Assembly: GCF_932526225.1 (NCBI RefSeq)
Contig: NC_064041.1
Coordinates: 2,306,699-2,370,698 of the forward strand
DNA length: 64,000 bases
Reading direction: 5' to 3'
Source of the DNA: Nematostella vectensis
Taxonomy: Eukaryota; Cnidaria; Anthozoa; Actiniaria; Edwardsiidae
In this document: piece by piece, positions 1 through 12,582 of the stretch
Layout of the letters: every line of letters begins with the position of its first letter
How positions within the stretch are numbered: position 1 is the stretch's first letter
Program-made: the position numbers and the translations under genes
Notes under the pieces: generated by a model
Databases searched by the model: none
Told to the model about the DNA's origin: nothing
Seen by the model: only the letters and a program-made list of their open reading frames with translations

Positions 1-29
1 GCGTCTTTTTTTATCATTTTTTTTTGTGT

Positions 30-177
30 GTGTGTGAGATCTGCTTTCTCACATGGCCTGAAAAGCAACGCTAATATTTCCAAAATCATCCTCACATTTG
101 GAAGTGTGTGAGATCTGCTTTCTCACATGGCCTGAAAAGCAACGCTAATATTTCCAAAATCATCCTCACATTTGGAA
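30..177. repeat. 74-bp tandem duplication
   Basis: Two head-to-tail copies (30-103 and 104-177) of a 74-bp unit that starts GTGTGTGAGATCTGC and ends CACATTTGGAA. The copies look identical, so the duplication is recent or an assembly artefact. It lies upstream of the first gene's promoter. Confidence 0.9.
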
Positions 178-326
178 GCTACCAAAGCGCTTGTGTAGTT
201 TCTATTTATCCTCATTTATATCGAATTGCAAAAGAGTTGAATGTAAATGAATTTTTAGAATGACACAACTAAAATTCGATATTAGAATTGACGGAATCGA
301 ATACCAGTTTTATGTGATTACCGAAT

Positions 327-406
327 ACGTCACTTCTGCTTCTCAATACGTCACTTCCGTGTTATGTTTCATGTTGTGACGTAATCGATGGAAGCCGCCA
401 TCTTGG
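327..406 (+). promoter_or_regulatory. Probable core promoter with CRE, ETS and YY1-like sites
   Basis: Within 100 bp upstream of the ATG at 424 there are two copies of TACGTCAC (327-334, 347-354), the second running into an ETS-like ACTTCCG. A further CRE-like TGACGTAA lies at 377-384, and GCCGCCATCTTGG at 394-406 matches the YY1 consensus on the reverse strand. This site set, without an obvious TATA box, is typical of broadly expressed housekeeping promoters. That the sites are used is inferred from position only. Confidence 0.6.
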
Positions 407-423
407 ATACACCAGAGTAGCGC

Positions 424-3400
424 ATGGCTGGCTATCACTTGTATGCGAGAGGAACTTCTGTTTTTAGTTATGTTTTACTCTCTAAATGGCTAAAGCCGGT
501 AACAACAGTATTTTGTGTACGCTCTAAGCTGCAGCATTCGATTGCATGTAGAGAAAATGGTGGATTCTCAGGCCCGAGAAATATTCAGGTTGGTGGAGAT
601 GAAATTGAAGATCAAACGCGTGTGTTGAATTTGTTTTGATACCAGGATATAACAATTGCTTAGCATGGCTCACAATCGACTTGTGATGACGACTCCATAT
701 TGACTCAAGGTTTAGAGTATTTCCAGGAAAAAAACTAATTCTTTATTACCCATTCGCACAAAATGGCAGAGACGTGCCCTTAGCAAAAGCAACATTCCGT
801 CGCAGGTTGTTGAAAGTTTACTTACAGTGTTTGAGAAATAATAGCTAATGTATTCAAATATCATGTTATATTAGTAGTTAGTGGTAACTACCGAAATTAT
901 AACCCATTCGCATATTGTAATACTTGCCCTGTTATACTTTTAATCTTCTATTTATTTCTCCATCAAACCAACCCTAACCCTCTTGTAGTACACATCCAAC
1001 GATATGCAAGAGGTAACTGATGGGGGGGGATGGAGAAAGGGGCTGACACACCCACTTTTTTTCAGTTTAAATATTTTATCTCCGACCTGTTTAATAAATG
1101 ATTATAAATTAAAAATGCTATCATGCTTGGGCAACCTCAATAACAAACAGGAAATTGTGTACTAGATAATAACTCCAATAGTGCAATCAAATCCTTAAAT
1201 GGCACAGCAAACAAGTTGTACATTTCAGTAGCAAATAAGAAACTCTTGAGCTGCTGTGAAATTCAATCCATCCTCTGATCTCTGATATTAATATTTATAG
1301 TAATATTTTCAAAAATGGTCAGATGTTTTGATTCTGTATATATTTTGTTTATGCTCAATTTCTCTTGGGTTTGAACTCACAAATGTCTTACTCCTGAATT
1401 CCCTGCTTATTCTAACAATTTTGTTTACTCAAGTCAATCATATCCTGTAAACAAAAAAAACCCTTTTTTTTTTGCTTCTGATAAGTAACCAATATTTATC
1501 ATTTTGTTTCCAGACCTGTTTGCAAGTGTTACCAAAGAATTCCTATGTTGTGCAAGGAATGCAATCAGAGACACCTCTAAATCAGGGAATAGAAGCAGTG
1601 AGACAACCAATCTCAGGAATTTTAGGAAAACCACCATTAAAAGAAAATGCTGTTATTTTATTGAGAAAACAGAATACTTTGCTGCTGGATTCCTTGGATC
1701 CACTAATTGACAAAACAGACTTGGAATGGATAGTATTCAGTTATGAAAAACATTGGGCCAAGGAGTTCTGGCCAATTTATGAAGAAGCTTTGAGAAATCA
1801 TGCACTATTCAAACCAAAGCTGAAGAAAATTATCATCAAGAAGCAACTTAAAAATAATTATTCCAATGGCAAAAATATGAAGAAGGAACTTGGAAGGTTT
1901 GATAAACCTTTAGATTCAAATTACTTGGCCGGGACAATGATGTGTTCAAGTTTTTGTAAACCAGTGGAAAAACCATCACAAGACTCTATGTCACCTGCTG
2001 AAGAGAAGTGCAACCCAACAGAACTAGCAACAGTATTTTTAGCATTACGTGATGAGGTAAAGTGCACATGTTGGGGCATAGGAGTTTGCAGCATTGTGGG
2101 TTGGGCTTGTATCTGCCTTTAAACAAGTAAAATCTAGGTTTACAGTAACTAAACTTGAAAGGCAAACTGTGCTATAATACCAACACAGGAATAACAAAAT
2201 TAGCAAAGTTTTTGGGTGGTTTGTTTAAGGCTAAAACTGGCTCAGGGATGCCCCTATCTATCCAATTCAATTTTTATGGTATTTTGGTAAAACTACAAGA
2301 AAAAGAAATTCAGGTTCTACTTTGTATAAGAGTTTGCACTATGGATTGTTATTATTGAAGGCTCATTGATGACTTTAAACTAGACCTAATAATCCAACTA
2401 CATAATGAAAATATCCTGGGAGCAGAATTGACATCATTTACTAGCTTTCATTTAGTATGACATCAATATAGTTACTGTACGACACTATGTTAAATTCACT
2501 TATTAACTTACCCCAATATCCCATGCAACATGGCGAATGCATAGGTAGAAATGTTTTGCGTAGCAGTTGCTCCCTTTTATTGTTCACATTTGAAAATACA
2601 TTGACCTACTGAAAATTCAAAAATAGTCATCAAACATTGAAGTCTGATGATTTTCCATCAAAATCTCTCTTCAATGTAAAAAATAGAGTAAATGATCACT
2701 AGGTTGAAGTAGTAACTGGCTGAATAGAAAAGCCCTATGCCGCAGCAAAAGAGACATTCCATTTAAAGCTTGCGTTGATTTAATTCCCTAATCTTACCCC
2801 ATCTACACAGACCTACTAGTTATTCTACAGCTTTTTTGCAGTTGTTAAAGAGTGTACATGTAGTGTGACATGTGTTTGGCCATCTAAGCTCAGTTAGAAT
2901 AGTGGCATTAACACTTTACAATTGACTTTTTTTAGCTTCCATTGTTCTTCCAAAATGGGCATGGTTATAGCTTGTATCATGAAAATGTCAAGTTTATAAA
3001 TGCTTTAACGAGGACAACCACCAAGTAAGTCTTAAAAGAGTTTTTTTAGGTAGTGGAAAATATATGTATTTTCCTGCAGCTATTGGTGTCAATCACACAA
3101 CATTTCCCTATTACTGGAGGGGGAACCAAGAATAGCTACTCAGGTGAAAAGAAGCTTATACAGGGATGAAATGAAAAATTCATATCATAGCCTGCTAGCC
3201 TATTGTATGTAGAATACAGTTATAGTCTGTCTGTTTATCACAAAGGGAGTGTTCTTGAAATACTTTGGGGGGAGAGGAAAGATATAGGGGGGTCGCTTAA
3301 AAAGTGTAACCACCAAAAGGGGACTCCAAAAAATGGGCCCTCTAAATAATTGCTCTGAAATTATTTTAGTTCTACCAAAATCTTGGGGTATGTTAAGGGG

Positions 3401-4465
3401 TAAAATTTAATGTTGTCCCACCCCCACTCTCCTCGATTAAATAAACACTCTCAAAGCATTTTTCTTGATTTATTTGTTGTTTCAGTGGATTATCATCATA
3501 TAAAGCTCTCCTGGCTGCCATGCGATGTATTGGCCAGCTTTACATGTCTGATGTCTCAATTGAGATTTTAAGAATCACAGAAGATCCCAAGGATTGTGAT
3601 GTAAAGGTCAGATGGCGCATCTGTGGGGTGCCAAGATACAACTCTCTCATCAATCGGCGAATCCCTTGGGATGACAAAATAAGGTATTTTATATAAAACT
3701 ATTTTTCTTTTGCTTTAAAAAGTAATATTTTAATATTTTACTTATTTATTTATCAGAATGCAAATTCTCCAGAAAATGAAATGCTTTTAGAAAAGAAAAT
3801 TTACACAACAACTCACCCTGGCCTATTTTAGTAATTCTTTTGTATTCTTACATTGTTGTATATTTTCCCTAGATATGTTGATGGATTTTCAATTTTTGAA
3901 GTTGGTCGTGATGGCCTTATCCATTGCCACAGATTAATGAAGGTAAAGTTTGATTGATTGAAAACGTAGTGTCTGATCAGCCTCTATTTTGTCCTCAAAG
4001 GAAATAAGGAAACATATTGTTATTTAATAGTATATGTTAGGGCATTTTCTAAATGATGTCCCCAGAAGGTACAAGATTAAAAACAAGATTACAAACCCAA
4101 AAAAACTAGAATGGAATAATTTGTAAACCCCCAGAATGATTGCAGCGTGGCTTTCCACAACACCATGAATAATTTTTCGAATGAGAAACTATCTAAACTG
4201 CTTGACCCTTGAAATACCCAAAGAGTTTACCCAAAAAAAAACCCTACCATCCACCCACCCACCCACCCACCCTCCCATCTGTTACACTGTACAATTGTAT
4301 TTGGCTTTTTCCCAACAGCTTATGCCCAGCAAGTCACCCGAGACTGATGACCCTCTATGGGTGGTGAGACCAGCCACTATCTTGGGCCTGCTGCCCAAGG
4401 CGCCTGGGATGCTCGCTCGGCACAGGGTGAAGGACGCTGGGGGTACCACTGTTGCTCACTCATAA
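424..4465 (+). CDS. C6orf136-like protein (DUF2358), six exons, complete
   Basis: Proposed exons: 424-588, 1514-2056, 2936-3024, 3486-3683, 3873-3942, 4319-4465. All junctions are GT-AG, the phases agree throughout, and the frame closes on TAA; predicted length 403 aa. The last four exons carry the recognisable part: LPLFFQNGHGYSLYHENVKF, then VRWRICGVPR, then YVDGFSIFEVGRDGLIHCHR followed by LMKLMPS. This is the pattern of the DUF2358 domain of vertebrate C6orf136, an NTF2-like fold of unknown activity. The first exon encodes a short Arg/Lys-bearing N-terminus with few acidic residues, compatible with organelle targeting (inference). Exon 2 is long, lysine-rich and poorly conserved. Exon 1 is the least certain call; it rests on phase, the promoter just upstream and a CAG|GTTGGT donor. 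Introns hold no other gene. Confidence 0.77.
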
Positions 4466-5878
4466 GTTATAGGGACTATGGATGTAATATGATGACAACA
4501 CTAGATGTATAAACACTGTGTGACCATAAAGAAAATATTATAAATTTTAGCATCCAGGACAATGCCGGCCAAAAACCAGAGGGCGTCAAACAAGCCCATC
4601 AATGGCTCAGCCCTTGAGATTTGGTTAAATGGAAGAACATTGCTTTAAACTAATAAGAAACTTTAGAAAGAAAATATGCTTAAAAACATGAACAACCCCT
4701 TCTGCTGTCTGTGTGACAGCGTGTGAACTCTTAGAAGAGGCTTAGCGGAATGTACCTTGATGAGGTTTTCAAAATGGGAGACTTGACATTAAAAAAAATG
4801 GAAAGCAGAAAAGTGGTTTGTCAAATTTCTTTGAATCCTGTACACTGAAGACTGACAGACATATATAGACAATATAACAGCTGAGTAGGAACTGACAAAC
4901 AATAAGACAAATGGGAAGACAAAAGATGATTAAATGAATGAGCTGATGAACAGATAAACAAAGATGAGAGTGGTACAAGAGTGTGGATAGACACTTAGCT
5001 TTTCCATCTCAGGCACAAACACATGGGGGTGCATGTACCCCCTTGGCGGCCGAGTGTCATTCCTTATTAAGGAATTTTCAAATCCTATGATTTTTTCATA
5101 TGATACCTATGACTGCGCCCCCCCCCCCCCCCCCCTTTAGCCAATCCTGGGTACCTGCCTGCATCTAGCAGATAAAAATGAGATTTTTATTAATAACATG
5201 ACTTCCCTTTCTGAAATTCAATACACTACTGTTTGAAAACACAGTTTATCGTTTACCAAGATGTTACCTCTGAAACAAACCCTTATTTTGGCTATTTGTA
5301 CAGCAAAGCTTGAACATTTCATATCACATCTGAAACAGAGAGAGTAACCAGTCATGCTTTTTAATGGGAAAATAGCGAGATTCAAGAAGGATCATAGCAG
5401 ACACGTCCCCCCTCCCCCTGACTGCAAAAAGTCTGTCATTTCTTATATTAGTGACGAATAATCAAATACTGAAATCCCTTTTTTCATATGATAACTATAT
5501 GCCTTCACAGGGAGGCAAAGCTAGATAGGTACAAAAAAGTGACGGGTCCTTTTTTTGCATACGGTAATTTTTTAACTTTAATGTTTTGACAGATTACAAA
5601 TAAATAAAACAAAAACTTTAAATGCTATGTTACAAGTTCTTTAATTTTATTAAAAGAATGTGATAAATTTTATACCACAAAATTTTCTGTAGAAAGAACT
5701 TGAGGATAACTAACTTGGGCTGCCTGTGGCGCGACGGTAATCTGAACGGGTCCCAACAAGTCACACATAGCAACGCTGACATCAACACCAAGCTATCAAA
5801 TTTCACGGCAAAACGTCTATACAAGAAACCTCCATGGACCTCTTTTAACCACCCTATCGTTTGGATAAGAGCTCTGCC
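4466..5878. other. Intergenic stretch
   Basis: 3' flank of the DUF2358 gene and 5' flank of the next. No convincing coding sequence on either strand. It contains one poly-C repeat copy near 5020-5163 and a weaker related stretch near 5430-5520, described separately. Confidence 0.6.
5020..5163. repeat. Dispersed repeat of a poly-C family
   Basis: Contains the family core: TTAAGGAATTTTCAAATCCTATG, TTTTTCATATGATACCTATGA, a run of about 20 C, then AATCCTGGGTACCTGCCTG. Related copies occur at about 30020-30180 and 35395-35592, with a fragment near 5430-5520. Confidence 0.7.
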
Positions 5879-8515
5879 ATGGATTCCGGAAAAGCAATTG
5901 AAGATGCAAAGGGATACATGGCGAGAAAACAAGTTTACCAGTTGTTTGAGGTAAGTCTTCCCTTTTGTACGCTTCTTTATACAACAAAATGCCTCAAATT
6001 TCTTATGGCGTTCAAATGATAATCGTGACCAAACAGACGCTTACATGAGGCCTTCGTGTTCTTGGATACCTTGTGTAACAACTCTCTGACCTTTCAATTT
6101 GAGTGAACGCGAGTTTGTTTGTGAATGATGGTTGTTGTATTGGTTTCATGTTGATTACTTGTCTTGTCTATTTGCTTGGGTGAATCCACACATGTCATTG
6201 TCGTTTCGAAGTTTGGTTGCTTTTGTATCTAATGCAGGGTGTCAAAATTCAAACTTTCTACACTACGAATCAAAGTCGTGTTGCCTCAAGATGTAATGAT
6301 TTTGATGGGATTTTTGTTTAGCGTTGTCAAATGAAATTGATTTAATGTGTTGGGGGGTATAAATGAAACTGCAGGGGTGGATACAGGGGGGGTTGGGTGG
6401 ATATCCACCCCCCTTTTTGAGTAGAAAATTGAAAAGTCACTTTGTTTAAAGAAAATAAATGTCTGATGGACAGGAGGTACTGTCCATGTTCCTTTGCCTG
6501 CTTGACTTTGCTGTCTCAACAAATCCAATTCAGCGTGAAGTATTGTTAGACCCATGTGACCTACCTTGTGAAGGACCACTGGATCAGTTATAAGCCGTCT
6601 AGCTGGCCATTATCCACCCCCCATTTTGAAATTCTGGATCCGCCGCTACACTCTATACAAACATTTACACACTCGACATGCACTTAAAAACACGTTACTT
6701 TTGAGGGGCTTAACAGAAATAGCTGGGGCTGAGAGGGCGACGGAAAAATTGAATGTTTCAATGAGAATAGCCCCAAAGCTGTCAACTTAGGCGTGAGTCA
6801 CGAGATTTTGGACCTCATCACAAGCCTAATTATTGTGAGAATGTTCATACATTCTCTGTTTTCACCCACATTGGCTTTCTTGGGTTTTCTCACATGTTTA
6901 CTGTATTTGTCGCGATTTCACAAGTTTTATTTCCAAGTTGGGTTGATAGCTAATAAATCCCCCTCTAACAGAAACTTTCTGGCTGATTCATTAGCCCTTA
7001 ATCAGTTGCTTTTTGTTGTTGCTTTTTTGCCACCCCAAATGTCACATGCTTTCTAAGTGCAAGTTACCTACAGTAATTAGACTCTCTTGACTTTTGGATA
7101 TTTTCTTTGATATCTCATTTTCTGCTCGAAGTTTAGTATGAAATTTAACCTGTATGGGAGCCTTGGTGCAAAACAAGAGGGAGGGGATATCAAACATCTT
7201 TGTTTTAAATGTTGTCATTTTTTGCCCGGTCTTTACCTTGTAAAGGAGATTCCATACCATAATTGTGGGCTTCAATTCTTTTTTTGCTTATTTTGGCTGC
7301 TAAATGGTGTCTGAATTAACAAATTTTACGTAAAGTTGTATGAAATCTTGTTTTCCACCGTTTAATGGTAGCCATTTCAAATAGGCCCAAGGAACACAGT
7401 TTTTTTATAACCACAGGAATTCACACATGCTCACCCCCCATTCTTTCCTATACCATTTAAACAAAGAACAGCACATGTTTTATGTGGGTGGTGGCAGAAT
7501 GGGATCATGGAGGTTGTGCCCAAATAAATTAAAAACAATCAGAATAAAAAAAACTTGTTTTTTCAACCTATAGTAAAGCCCAGTTTCTGGGACATGTGAT
7601 TGTGATACTAAGCTGTCTAAGTCCTTAGTATATTGCCGTTTCTGCTTCTATTTGGAAGGAGTTTAAATTGGTGTTTGTTTATGTCTATAATTAAAGGAAT
7701 CAGAAAAAAATTATGGAATTATAACTTTTATTTGCAAAATACCATACTTGAGATCAGCTGATTGAAGATGCAAAAAAATAATAGTGAGTAATAACCAGGC
7801 CTATAGCATGGTAGTAACAAGCAAATGTGTTCATGGATCAGCTTTTTTGTGATCGGGTATTAAAATCATGTTGGTAGAATCAGGATCATTTTCAAAATAT
7901 TGGATCACAACAACTTTATCAGGATCAGAGATCATTTGCCTTAAAACGTATGGGATCACAAGATTTTTATGGGATCAGGGATACCATTTAACTAAATTTT
8001 GGGATCAGGGAGCATTTTGTTTAGCCCTGGGATCGGGATCACATCATTTGCCTTATTACTACCCTGCTTTGGCCAAGGGGATTTGGAGGTTCAGAAGAGC
8101 CACCTCACTTGACTGGAGCATCTGCTCATTTGAGAGAGAAACACTCTGAGTTGGAAGAAGATAAAGTATTCAAAAGGCCAAATGAAACACCTGCCCCAAA
8201 GTCTGGGTACCTGGTTACAGACATGATTACCCTATGTATAGAATATTGATTTAGCTCAATAGTTGACATGTTTGCAGTTGATAATACTTATGCTTTCTTT
8301 AGAGTATGCTGACTGGGCTTGTTCACAACCAGCCTGAAGACCCAGTAGATTTCCTCCAGCAATGTCTGCAAAAGGTTAAAGAAAACAGAAATGGTGTGAA
8401 GTGGGATTCCTTCCTACGGTTGGATGATAAACAAAGCAAATTACTACAAACTGATGAGAAAATTTCAAACTTTGACAAGATATTTGACACTGAAGCTGAG
8501 ATTCAACAGCAGTGA
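5879..8515 (+). CDS. AK5-type dimerization/docking domain protein, short; possibly a truncated gene
   Basis: Exon 5879-5950 (ATG through TTTGAG|GTAAGT) joins in phase 0 to exon 8303-8515 (TTTCTTTAG|AGTATG), giving about 94 aa. The product starts MDSGKAIEDAKGYMARKQVY, continues QLFESMLTGLV and then PEDPVDFLQQCLQKVKE. This closely follows the N-terminal RIIalpha-like dimerization/docking region of adenylate kinase 5. In that family the domain precedes two P-loop kinase domains. No GxPGxGKGT motif or kinase core is visible between here and the next genes. The frame stops at a TGA at 8513-8515, and plausible coding sequence carries on in shifted frames. Either this is a stand-alone docking-domain protein or, more likely, the stump of a decayed or rearranged gene. 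The intron holds an inverted-repeat element (6371-6648) and a GGATCA-rich stretch. Confidence 0.6.
6371..6648. mobile_element. Small non-autonomous inverted-repeat element (MITE-like)
   Basis: The left end GCAGGGGTGGATACAGGGGG and the reverse complement of the right end, AGCGGCGGATCCAGAATTTC, are degenerate inverted repeats. G/C runs flank a short non-coding centre. It sits in the intron of the docking-domain gene. No transposase is present and no clean target-site duplication is seen. Confidence 0.5.
7850..8040 (+). repeat. Degenerate GGATCA-rich simple repeat
   Basis: GGATCA or GATCGGG recurs about ten times at irregular 15-30 bp spacing. No coding signal. It lies just before the second exon of the docking-domain gene. 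Confidence 0.5.
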
Positions 8516-8878
8516 CAATCTGGAACAAGATTATATTGAGGATGAAAAGCACTAAAAACAGCAATGCTTGCAAAAGAAGCACATGATGTCAACACGGATC
8601 ACAACTGAGCCATATGTTGATTCCCTGCTGGCAGAGGTTTTCAAGCACCTGGAAAAATGAGAGATAAGGGGAGACCTATGTCAACTCCTGAAAAGTTCTT
8701 TGATGTACTGCCTTCCAATGTTTCGGATGAAACACAACCTGTTTTGAAATACCTGTTCTTTGTTACTACCCTGACAAAATGCACATTTTCTCACTCATTG
8801 AGCATATTCAATTCCGTTCTTAATTCCACTCTGCCTGATGGACATCAAGGACTCAGAAATATACAGTTGCAAGCCTAG
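8516..8878 (+). pseudogene. Frameshifted coding remnant, family not recognised
   Basis: After the TGA at 8513 coding-like sequence resumes in another frame: SSDNLEQDYIEDEKH, a stop, then RITTEPYVDSLLAEVFKHLE. It then shifts again at a short A-run near 8654-8658 into a frame running from 8657 to a TAG at 8876-8878, containing KFFDVLPSNVSDETQPVLKY and LTKCTFSHSLSIFNSVLNS. Composition and continuity look protein-like across at least two frame changes and one in-frame stop, as expected of a pseudogene or processed fragment. I cannot name the family. It may or may not belong with the docking-domain exons upstream. Confidence 0.45.
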
Positions 8879-11571
8879 GTTTCAGATGAATGGTTGGCTG
8901 GTGAAGTATTAAAGATTTTTCATTGTTTTATTTTTCTCTCTATTTAACTCCATGGGATTATCAATGGTATGCGCATGGTATTGTCCCCAATCAAACCTTG
9001 CTGTATTTATGCATCTTTAATCTGTCCGTAGGTATACTGGTAGTAGAATTTGAAACCGGAACTGGTTTTGTCATTACATATATAGTAGGACTACCAAACT
9101 TAATAAATAGGTTTGCCATGAACACCAGCACTTACTCAATAGGATCTCCTCTCTCTCATTTTTGTCAGTGCAAAAGAGATTTCTGCTTGCAGGGTTTCTG
9201 TTTGCAAGTTTATTAAAGACTGTCATCACAGCCCCTCAGCAGAGATCAAGCTCATCATATTTTCATTTTAATTCCAAACATCTATAGAGCAAATGGCAAA
9301 TGGCAGTTACAAGACAGAAGGGTGATTATGGGGTAATAATTTTTTTTTATAAACATTAAGGTTATATATTGTTGAACTCCAGTGATGCTAGAGAAAAATA
9401 TTGATGGCCTTAAATAGATTATTGCATGATTGATCCATATTTTGATTGAAATGTAATGAGACCCATCATTGTTGCCTTTTGGTCATAGATCTGCCAATTG
9501 CCAATCGCCATTTGCATTTGCACTGACAACATTTATTGAAATAGCTGTTAACCACATTTTGTAGAAGTGGTGGAAGCAGGATTTATAAAAGGGTTAAGCT
9601 GCAACATTATAGAGAGTAATGGGGGGTATAATTGTATATAACATATGGCTGGACTTTTGCTTTAGAATATAGGTGACAAGAGGCCCCCTTTAGACTCCCT
9701 TGATCTAGCCAAGGGTGGGGGAGTGGTTGAATTTTCTGACTCTGTGCTAGGTATCATTGCTGTAAATTAATTTTGTTGAGAGAAACCCCATTTATTTTTG
9801 GGGGGGGGATACGAAGTACTTTTGGTGGGGCTAGGCGGAGGTAGAGATGTATTTGTGAAATTTCAACTTTGCTGGAGTATAAAGTGGCAGACACTTTCGT
9901 CTTGCAAAATTAGCACAGACTTTACCACAAAAAGCAACATTAACTAGATTTAGGTTCTTAAAGAGTTAGTTATTACCTGTAAAAAAATACATTCTTAGTA
10001 TCCATATTCTTGTTTAATGAAAAAAGAAGAAAGATAAAATGCGCACCGTCTTCGTCCCTTCGCCATCGTAAATCTTAAGTTTTAAATTATTAGACTAGTC
10101 TACTGAAACGTTTTATACTTTATTTTATTTCTATCTGTTAGCGCTGTTGAATGTATATTGAAGGCATTTAAGGAGATTCGATACAGTTTCCCGAATCTCC
10201 AACCTTCTTGCTTCGCTACAGGGATCGGATCATCAAACTATTTGGCCATGCCATGTAGCTAGGGATGAACTTTATAAAAATGTACCATGTGTTTACATTG
10301 TCTCTATGGCAACGGGACGGCGAACCCGTTAAATTCACTAATCGCGAAGTGCTGTTTGCTACAGGGAAATTTGTAATAAATTAGCTATCGGATATTGTAC
10401 ATCAGACCTTGGTCGACACTTAGAGGAAGTTTTATTAAAATCTATAAGGGGAATTCCGAGAAATTGGCTTATTTTTATTTACAGTCACTGTTATTTACCT
10501 ACTTTGAAATTCGCCCCTGAAAAAAATTCATACGCGGGCAAGGATTTTTTTTTACCATTGTTCTTTAGCTACCACTTATTTCTAATAACATACCAAAAAT
10601 GAAAGCAACCGGTTTTGTTTATCGTAAGTTTTAGGGGCCATTCCGGGGACTATATATGATACTTTCAAAATGAAGAAATTGAACTTTTTTGCTTTTTTGG
10701 CCGCCAAATAAAATTTCGCCGATTAATTTTTTCGTCGTTTTTGTAGAATAAAATCAATATATTGAGAAACATTTGGGTTAACTTTGAGCTTCGTCGAAGA
10801 GTTGTAAGTAAGCAATTAGGTTTTTTGAAAATGGGCATTTCAAGCGCCAACTTTGCGCTTGTTTTGTTGCTTCGCTTTGAATATTGTCCGTTCCATTTCG
10901 TCACAGGGAGCTCACCTCTACGGTGTCAATAAAGTTAGAGTTTTTTTTTTTGGCTTTGCATTGTTGTGGATTTAGTGCGTGTGTGCGTTTGTATCTCTTG
11001 TCTGCTTTTTCGGCGCCCGGTGCTTTCTGGCGCTCCCTCATTGGTTAGCGGTCGGACGGCCGTCTCGACTGCGAAATGGCTTCCGTGTCACGACATACCT
11101 AGTAAAAAGAGACAAGGGATGAAACTCTTTTTACCCGACCTAGAAAACACTCCAGAAAAATATCTTTAGCTCGAATTCATCGGTCCAAAATTCGTACAGC
11201 TATAGAAGAAAGATGTCTTTTTAAGCTAGTGATGTTAAAAAATGAATAAACACGTTCTCATGTCCACAATAATGCATCTAGCAAAACTTTCATTCTCTGG
11301 CTCTATTCTTCCATTTCATTCGAGGCAGAGGTGGACGGAAGTAGATGCATCAAAGCACCTTTTACTCCCGTTTGCATACTAATAAGCGAATCGCGCCAGC
11401 CCATGCTTGTTTCGCTCGCACTGAGACACGCGGGAAAAACTCTTCAAAGAAAAATATGTAAGTCTTACACTTCTCTTTGTTTCTACGAGTCGTCTTCTAT
11501 TCGAATTTTTCTATGGAAAATATTTTGTTCGTATTTTTAAACCTATTCCTGCGTCTATGCCCTGAGAATTT
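8879..11571. other. No gene seen
   Basis: AT-rich sequence with short homopolymer runs. Reading frames are short, lack domain signatures and show no splice-phase logic. Nothing supportable on either strand. Confidence 0.5.
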
Positions 11572-12119
11572 TTACGTATGAGGAAAATGCGGTTCTGACA
11601 GTCTTTTCTTTAAACCGATGAAGTGCCCAGAAGAAATGAGGACAGAGCAAGTAATAAACGCAGCTATCTCTGCCAGCTCCAGATTAGAGAAATTCGACTC
11701 CGCATGTGCGGCAGGACTCCGAAGTTGACCAATATGGCGATCATCAATATACTGGGCGTAGGGGACCCCCATCGATCGAATATGGTGCATAGCGGCCATC
11801 CCCACAGTATTATACATAATCGCGCTTGCCTTCCACCCGAAAGGAATAGTAGAATATGCAAAAAACCCACCCGCGCCACTCAAAGCTAGCGAACTAGCAG
11901 GGGAAAGACGAATATGATCGTATCCACACTTATCGTCGAGGTGGACTAGAAGTGGCAGGGCTCTACATATTTGGGTAAGTCTAGTGTCAAGGGAGAGTCT
12001 TTTACCTAGCAATTGGGGAAGCGCTCGTCGCGGCACATGCGCGGCTTGGATGGCTCAACGGTGATGGGCATAACCAAGTGGGGAGGCTCAACCGTGCCCA
12101 TCTGCCCGATGTCGTTTAA
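11572..12119 (-). pseudogene. Reverse transcriptase fragment of a retroelement, broken
   Basis: Read on the minus strand. The upstream part (about 12119-11945) shows the RT finger motif TVEPSKPRMCRDERF followed by an in-frame stop. After a frame change the longer open frame (from 12036 down to 11572) carries palm motif A as HLDDKCGYDHIRL, then FGWKASAIMYNT, then the catalytic YIDDRHIGQL. These are the ordered RT palm motifs. Their wording resembles polymerases of tyrosine-recombinase retroelements (DIRS/Ngaro-like) that I recall from cnidarian genomes; the class is tentative because no recombinase or RNase H can be seen. At least one stop and one frameshift make it inactive. It lies downstream of a Gag-like gene on the same strand, the normal gag-pol order. 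Confidence 0.8.
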
Positions 12120-12227
12120 GGTTTAGGTAAAGGTAAACGACGTGTCCGCGAAAAAAAAATATTGTCGCGCCGCAATTTTCACTACATGTACAAACTATAT
12201 ATGAAATAAATACCCGAACTGCCCTGA

Positions 12228-12290
12228 AGAAGTCTTATTAAAGACGAAAATTTGGCAGAGTCGATTTCCAGTTTTTGTGTATTGAAATAA
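12228..12290. repeat. Dispersed repeat, also present at 35098-35160
   Basis: Shares AAGTCTTATTAAAGACGAAAATTTGGCAGA and a trailing TTTGTGTATTG with the stretch beginning at 35098. It lies between the RT fragment and the Gag-like coding region and may be part of the retroelement. Confidence 0.55.
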
Positions 12291-12582
12291 ATACCCGATG
12301 TAATGTAAAAATAAGACCTAAGTAGGGAGCCTGTAAGTGCATTAAATAAAACGGAAAGGAATGTGAAAGTACTAGGGGGTACTAGGTGGACGCTTCCTAC
12401 TAGGTGAACGCTACCTAAGAGAAATTATACGTGAAAACCCGAGGCACTACTAGCTAATAGTACCTATGCACGCGTACAAACGGAAAAATACCAAAGAGAA
12501 CGCAATACATATGTAGTGATAACGTCAATAGTGATAGACTTTCGCTATTTTACTGAAAGACTAAATACATTAAAACTTATAG

